Source of the DNA: Clavibacter phaseoli
Lineage (GTDB): Bacteria > Actinomycetota > Actinomycetes > Actinomycetales > Microbacteriaceae
Reading direction: 5' to 3'
DNA length: 64,000 nt
Assembly (NCBI RefSeq): GCF_021922925.1
Contig: NZ_CP040786.1
Span: 1,674,001 to 1,738,000 of the forward strand
A model generated the notes under the pieces. It saw only the letters and a list, made by a program, of their open reading frames with translations. It did not search any database and was not told the DNA's origin. Below are positions 60,421 to 64,000 of the stretch, one piece after another. Positions within the stretch are counted from its first letter, which is position 1; every line of letters begins with the position of its first letter. A program made the translations under genes and the position numbers.

Positions 60421-61103
60421 CCGCCTCCCTCCTCCTCGCCCCGGCCGCGCGCGCGGCCGCGGTGCCGCTCGACCCCGACGCCGACGACGCGCGCCGCCTG
60501 CTCGTCGACGAGCTCGCGAAGCCCGAGTACGAGGCCGCGCGGCCGAACGCCCTGGACCTCGCTGCGCAGGCCGTGGGCGACTGGATCGCGCGTCTCCTCG
60601 ACGGGGCGGGCAGCGGCCTCGCCGACCTCGCGCCCGTGGTGATCGGCGTGCTCGTCCTCGCGGTGGTCGTGGTCGCGTTCCTCGTGTTCGGGGCGCCGCG
60701 GCGGGACCGGCGGCGGGCGGCGGCCCGCGGCGACGGGCTCTTCGGATCCGACGACCGGCGCTCCGCCGAGGAGCTGCGCCGCGCGGCCGAGGCGTCCCGC
60801 CGCGCGGGCGACCTGGCGGCGGCCGCGTCCGACCTGTTCCGGGCGATCGCGCGCGAGCAGGCCGAGCGCACGATCGTGGCCGTGGATCCGGGCACCACCG
60901 CCCGCGGGTTCGCCCGGCGCGCGGGTTCCGCGCACCCGGCCCACGCCGCGCGCCTCGTCGTCGCCGCCGACGACTTCGACGCCGTGCGCTACCTCGGCCG
61001 CCCCGGCACCGAGGAGATGCTCGACCGGCTCTCGGCGCTCGACCGCGACCTGCGGACGGCCGTGCCCGTGCTCCACGAGCCCGTCGGCGCGGGTCCCCGG
61101 TGA
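60417..61103 (+). CDS. DUF4129-domain membrane protein
   Basis: The 228-residue protein has a first hydrophobic stretch (1-15), one clear helix (about 70-90), and a cytosolic DUF4129 domain with RRAGDLAAAASDLFRAIAREQA, VDPGTTARGFARRAG and FDAVRYLGRPGT. The family is found with MoxR, DUF58 and transglutaminase-like genes; exact role unknown. GTG at 60417 overlaps the previous stop, and its own stop overlaps the next start. Confidence 0.82.
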   Translation: MTASLLLAPAARAAAVPLDPDADDARRLLVDELAKPEYEAARPNALDLAAQAVGDWIARLLDGAGSGLADLAPVVIGVLVLAVVVVAFLVFGAPRRDRRRAAARGDGLFGSDDRRSAEELRRAAEASRRAGDLAAAASDLFRAIAREQAERTIVAVDPGTTARGFARRAGSAHPAHAARLVVAADDFDAVRYLGRPGTEEMLDRLSALDRDLRTAVPVLHEPVGAGPR

Positions 61104-62349
61104 GCGCGCCCGCGACCGCCCCCGCGCCCGCCGCCCTCGCGACGCCCGAGACCCGCACGCCGCGGCAGGCGCTCCGCCGAGCCGGCACGTGGATCGCGCT
61201 GGCCGCCCTCGCCGTGCTCGTCGCCGTGGCCTCCCTCGCGGTGTCCGGCGCCGCGCGGCAGGGCGATGCGCTCGCGCCCGACAACCCGGCGCCCGGCGGC
61301 ACGCAGGCGCTGGCCCGCGTGCTCGAGGCGCAGGGCGTGGAGGTCACGCTCGCCACGACGCTCGCCGGGGCGAGGGACGCCGTCGGGGACGGCGAGGACA
61401 CGACGCTCGTGCTCGGCGCGACCTCGGACCGCCTCGACGACGACCGGCTGGCGGAGGTCGGCCGCCTCGCGACGCGCACGGTGCTCCTGGCCCCCGACTT
61501 CCGCACGCTGCAGGTCATTGCGCCCGACGTCGCGGCGGGCGGCGCGGCCGAGTCCGCCGACCGCGCGCTCGACGCCGTCTGCGCGCTCCCGGCCGCCAGG
61601 GCCGCCGGATCCGTGCCCGACGACGCCCCCGTGTTCCGGTACCTCGGCGACGACGCGTCGGCCGCCGTCACGTGCTTCCCCGACGACACCGGTCAGGCGT
61701 TCGCGCTCCTCGAGGTGCCCGCTGCCCTCGCTCCCGGCGGGACCGTGGCCGTGCTCGGCGCGGATCCGATCCTCACGAACGACCGCATCGCCGAGCAGGG
61801 ATCCGCCGCGCTCGCCCTGGGCGTGCTCGGCGAGCGGCCGCGGCTCGTCTGGTACACGCCGTCGCCCGACGACGCCGCGACGGACGCGCCGCCCACGCTC
61901 GGCGAGCTCACGCCCGGGTGGGTGACCCCGGCGATCCTGCTGCTGGGCACCGCCGCCCTCGCCGCCGCCGTGTGGCGCGGCCGCCGCTTCGGCCCGCTCG
62001 TGGTGGAGCGCCTGCCCGTCGTGGTGCGCGCCGACGAGACCGCCGAGGGCCGCGCCCGGCTCTACCAGCGGGCGGACGCGCGCGGCCACGCCCTCGACGC
62101 GCTGCGCGTGGGGACGGTCGACCGCATCGCGTCGACGCTCGCGCTCGGCCGCCTCGCGTCCGTGGACGACGTCGTCGCCGCATCTGCCGCCGCGCTCCGC
62201 GAGGACCCCGCGGCCATCCGCCGCCTGCTCCTCGACGACCGCCCCCGCACCGACCGCGACCTCGTCGACCTCGCCGGGCGCCTCGCCGCCCTCGAGCGCC
62301 GGGTCGCCCGCGCCGCCGACCCGACCGACCACACCAGGAGAATGGATCC

Positions 62350-62353
<4 letters not shown>
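61100..62353 (+). CDS. DUF4350-domain membrane protein
   Basis: The 417 residues contain an N-terminal helix (about 29-49) and an outer DUF4350 domain (50-255; PDNPAPGGTQALARVLEAQGVEVT; core GGTQALARVLEAQG). A second helix (about 275-292) follows, then a cytosolic C-terminus. DUF4350 resembles the ABC-type Gld/IFT ligand-binding fold. GTG at 61100 overlaps the DUF4129 stop; the stop overlaps the moxR ATG (ATGA). Confidence 0.85.
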
Positions 62354-63303
<950 letters not shown>

Positions 63304-63317
63304 TGGCGCGCCGCTAG

Positions 63318-64000
63318 ATGGCCCTCACCGGACGCACGGTCGCGCTCCTCCTCCTGGGGATCGCGCCGCTCGTCGCGCTCGGCGACGGGTCGGACGCCGC
63401 CTACGCGCTCCTCGCCGGCTGGATCCTCCTGGTCGCCGCGCTCGTCGCGCTCGACCTGATCCTGGCGGCGAGCCCGCGCGCTGTCGCGCTCGAGCGGGTG
63501 CTGCCCGCGCGGATCCGCCTCGACGAGACGGGCGAGAGCGTGCTGCTCGTGACCAACCGCGGACCGCGCACGCTGCGGGCCGTGGTCCGCGACGCCTGGC
63601 AGCCGTCCGCGGGCGCGTCCTCCACGCGCGACCGGGTGCGGATCCCCGCCGGCGAGCGCCGCGCGATCCGCCTGACGCTCACGCCCACGCGCCGCGGCGA
63701 GCGCTGCACCGAGCGCGTGACGATCCGCGCGCACGGCCCGCTCGGCCTCGCCGCGCGCCAGGCGACGCTCCTCTCCCCCGGCGCCGTGCGCGTGCTGCCG
63801 CCGTTCCGCTCGCGCCGCCACCTGCCCTCGCGCCTCGCCCGCATGCGCGAGCTCGACGGCCGCACGGCGCTCATGGTCCGCGGCCAGGGCACCGAGTTCG
63901 ACAGCCTGCGCGACTACGTGCGCGGCGACGACGTGCGGTCGATCGACTGGCGCGCGACCGCCCGGCGGCAGGACGTCGTCGTGCGCACCTGGCGGCCCGA
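63318..64000 (+). CDS. DUF58-domain protein (5' part, cut by window end)
   Basis: Translation from the ATG at 63318 gives 227 residues with no stop before the window ends. Two hydrophobic segments (7-24 and 30-50), a beta-rich region (51-150), and the hallmark GTEFDSLRDYVRGDDVRSIDW (about 191-211; split GTEFDSLRDYVRGDD / RSIDWRATAR) mark DUF58. These proteins are MoxR partners, with a VWA-like region further on. The start lies 14 bp after moxR. Confidence 0.9.
   Translation, partial: MALTGRTVALLLLGIAPLVALGDGSDAAYALLAGWILLVAALVALDLILAASPRAVALERVLPARIRLDETGESVLLVTNRGPRTLRAVVRDAWQPSAGASSTRDRVRIPAGERRAIRLTLTPTRRGERCTERVTIRAHGPLGLAARQATLLSPGAVRVLPPFRSRRHLPSRLARMRELDGRTALMVRGQGTEFDSLRDYVRGDDVRSIDWRATARRQDVVVRTWRP

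Overview
The window is about 64 kb of very GC-rich chromosomal DNA (roughly 72-73 % G+C by eye). It is densely packed, with many 4-bp gene overlaps and no insertion sequence, prophage or CRISPR array that I could find. Gene content and order (whiB1-pdtaS, secA-hpf-comF-lpqB-mtrB-mtrA, carD, an mrp operon, ilvDBNC-serA) indicate an actinomycete. The protein style (acidic tails, YhgE/MMPL pairs, SAF plus CpaE-like pair, DUF4129/DUF4350/MoxR/DUF58 cluster) suggests Microbacteriaceae, close to Clavibacter or a relative. The genus is an inference from remembered family resemblance, not from a search.

Layout. 1-1.2 kb: a truncated MFS efflux gene divergent from a TetR regulator, with a near-perfect operator palindrome between them. 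1.2-9.6 kb: serine and branched-chain amino-acid synthesis (serA; ilvD-ilvB-ilvN-ilvC) interrupted by a DoxX-like gene and two small membrane proteins. 9.6-16.3 kb: a complete six-gene Mrp Na+/H+ antiporter operon (mrpA/B fusion, C, D, E, F, G) in which all five junctions overlap by 4 bp. 16.4-21.2 kb: trehalose synthesis (otsA-otsB), a fructosamine-kinase-like gene, a sugar-phosphate isomerase-like gene and a small monooxygenase-fold protein. 21.3-28.3 kb: a secreted propeller protein under a Zur-like box, then a TetR-MMPL-YhgE/Pip cluster whose MMPL protein carries a degenerate ABC-ATPase-like tail.

28.3-42.4 kb is an accessory metabolic and transport stretch: ArsB/NhaD-type permease, MscS channel, a glucose-6-phosphate dehydrogenase paralogue divergent from a GH15 glucoamylase/trehalase-type enzyme, alpha/beta hydrolase, MarR-MFS pair, lipoprotein, amino-acid permease, membrane-anchored HNH nuclease and small membrane proteins. 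42.4-59.1 kb is conserved actinobacterial core: carD, tRNA-Lys, peroxiredoxin, whiB1, the sensor kinase pdtaS, a CpaE-like ATPase with a SAF-domain protein, an Rv3235-like protein, secA, long hibernation factor, comF, and lpqB-mtrB-mtrA. It matches what I recall of the Rv3219-Rv3246c order in Mycobacterium tuberculosis. 59.2-64 kb: an operon of a multi-pass membrane protein, DUF4129, DUF4350, MoxR ATPase and a DUF58 gene cut by the window end.

The most unusual items are the MMPL transporter fused to an apparent pseudo-ATPase, the solitary Zur-box propeller gene, the strong excess of the hexamer GGATCC in coding and non-coding DNA, and several paired operator-like repeats in short intergenic gaps. 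No stretch longer than 300 bp lacks a gene.
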